A DNA stretch of 5,226 nt, taken from Bacteroidota bacterium (GTDB lineage Bacteria > Bacteroidota > Bacteroidia > 2-12-FULL-35-15). The stretch's first letter is position 1, and every line of letters begins with the position of its first letter. The translations under genes were made by a program, and so were the position numbers. Below are positions 5,209-5,226 of this stretch, one piece after another. Location: positions 1 through 5,226 of the forward strand of contig JAHEYA010000210.1 of the NCBI GenBank assembly GCA_023251855.1, read 5' to 3'. Below the pieces are notes generated by a model. It did no database searches, was not told the origin of the DNA, and saw nothing but the letters and a program-made list of their open reading frames with translations.

Positions 5209-5226
5209 ACAATGGAGAGTTTGATC
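5209..5226 (+). rRNA. rrs: 16S ribosomal RNA, 5' end only
   Basis: The last 11 bases, AGAGTTTGATC (5216-5226), are the near-universal start of bacterial 16S rRNA, the site of the widely used 8F/27F primer. Aligned with E. coli, where this motif occupies positions 8-18, the mature 5' end falls near 5209, within ACAATGG. The rest of the gene and operon lies beyond the window. It is preceded by a promoter pair and a leader in the same orientation, as expected. Confidence 0.93.

Overview
This 5.2 kb window is AT-rich bacterial chromosomal DNA, most likely from a Bacteroidota bacterium. Three things point that way. The promoter-like octamers fit the Bacteroidota -7 consensus TAnnTTTG rather than TATAAT. 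The starts lack a clear Shine-Dalgarno sequence. The gene content (PBP1C, a DUF3820 protein and an alkylglycerol-monooxygenase-like membrane hydroxylase) suits that phylum. The last 18 bases are the conserved 5' end of a 16S rRNA gene, so the right edge is the upstream flank of an rRNA operon.

Layout, left to right. Bases 1-295 hold no complete gene: the first 40-80 bases may carry a gene end (three readings are possible), and the rest is AT-rich spacer with a terminator-like hairpin. A minus-strand gene at 296-766 encodes a small, charged protein I do not recognise, with a plausible promoter of its own. Next on the minus strand come pbpC (833-3184), a complete bifunctional class A penicillin-binding protein 1C, and upstream of it a DUF3820 gene (3181-3450). 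These two overlap by 4 nt (ATGA) and are almost certainly one translationally coupled unit. A minus-strand integral-membrane di-iron hydroxylase of the fatty acid hydroxylase/sterol desaturase superfamily occupies 3555-4787. It most resembles alkylglycerol monooxygenase.

From about 4812 to 5208 lies the rRNA promoter and leader region, reading right. It has two tandem Bacteroidota-type promoters (-7 elements at 4873-4880 and 4985-4992), both followed almost at once by GCCCCC. A perfect 19-bp inverted repeat with a 1-nt centre lies between them and abuts the -33 element of the second. There are boxA-like antitermination motifs and a strong 10-bp leader hairpin. The hydroxylase gene is transcribed divergently from the rRNA operon, and the two share an AT-rich control region.

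Functionally, the genes deal mainly with the cell envelope (peptidoglycan polymerisation, membrane lipid or ether lipid oxidation) beside a growth-controlled rRNA operon. I see no mobile element, CRISPR array, tRNA or clear novel multi-gene system. The least ordinary features are the palindrome inside the tandem rRNA promoter array and the coupling of DUF3820 to pbpC without the alpha-2-macroglobulin gene that often accompanies pbpC.
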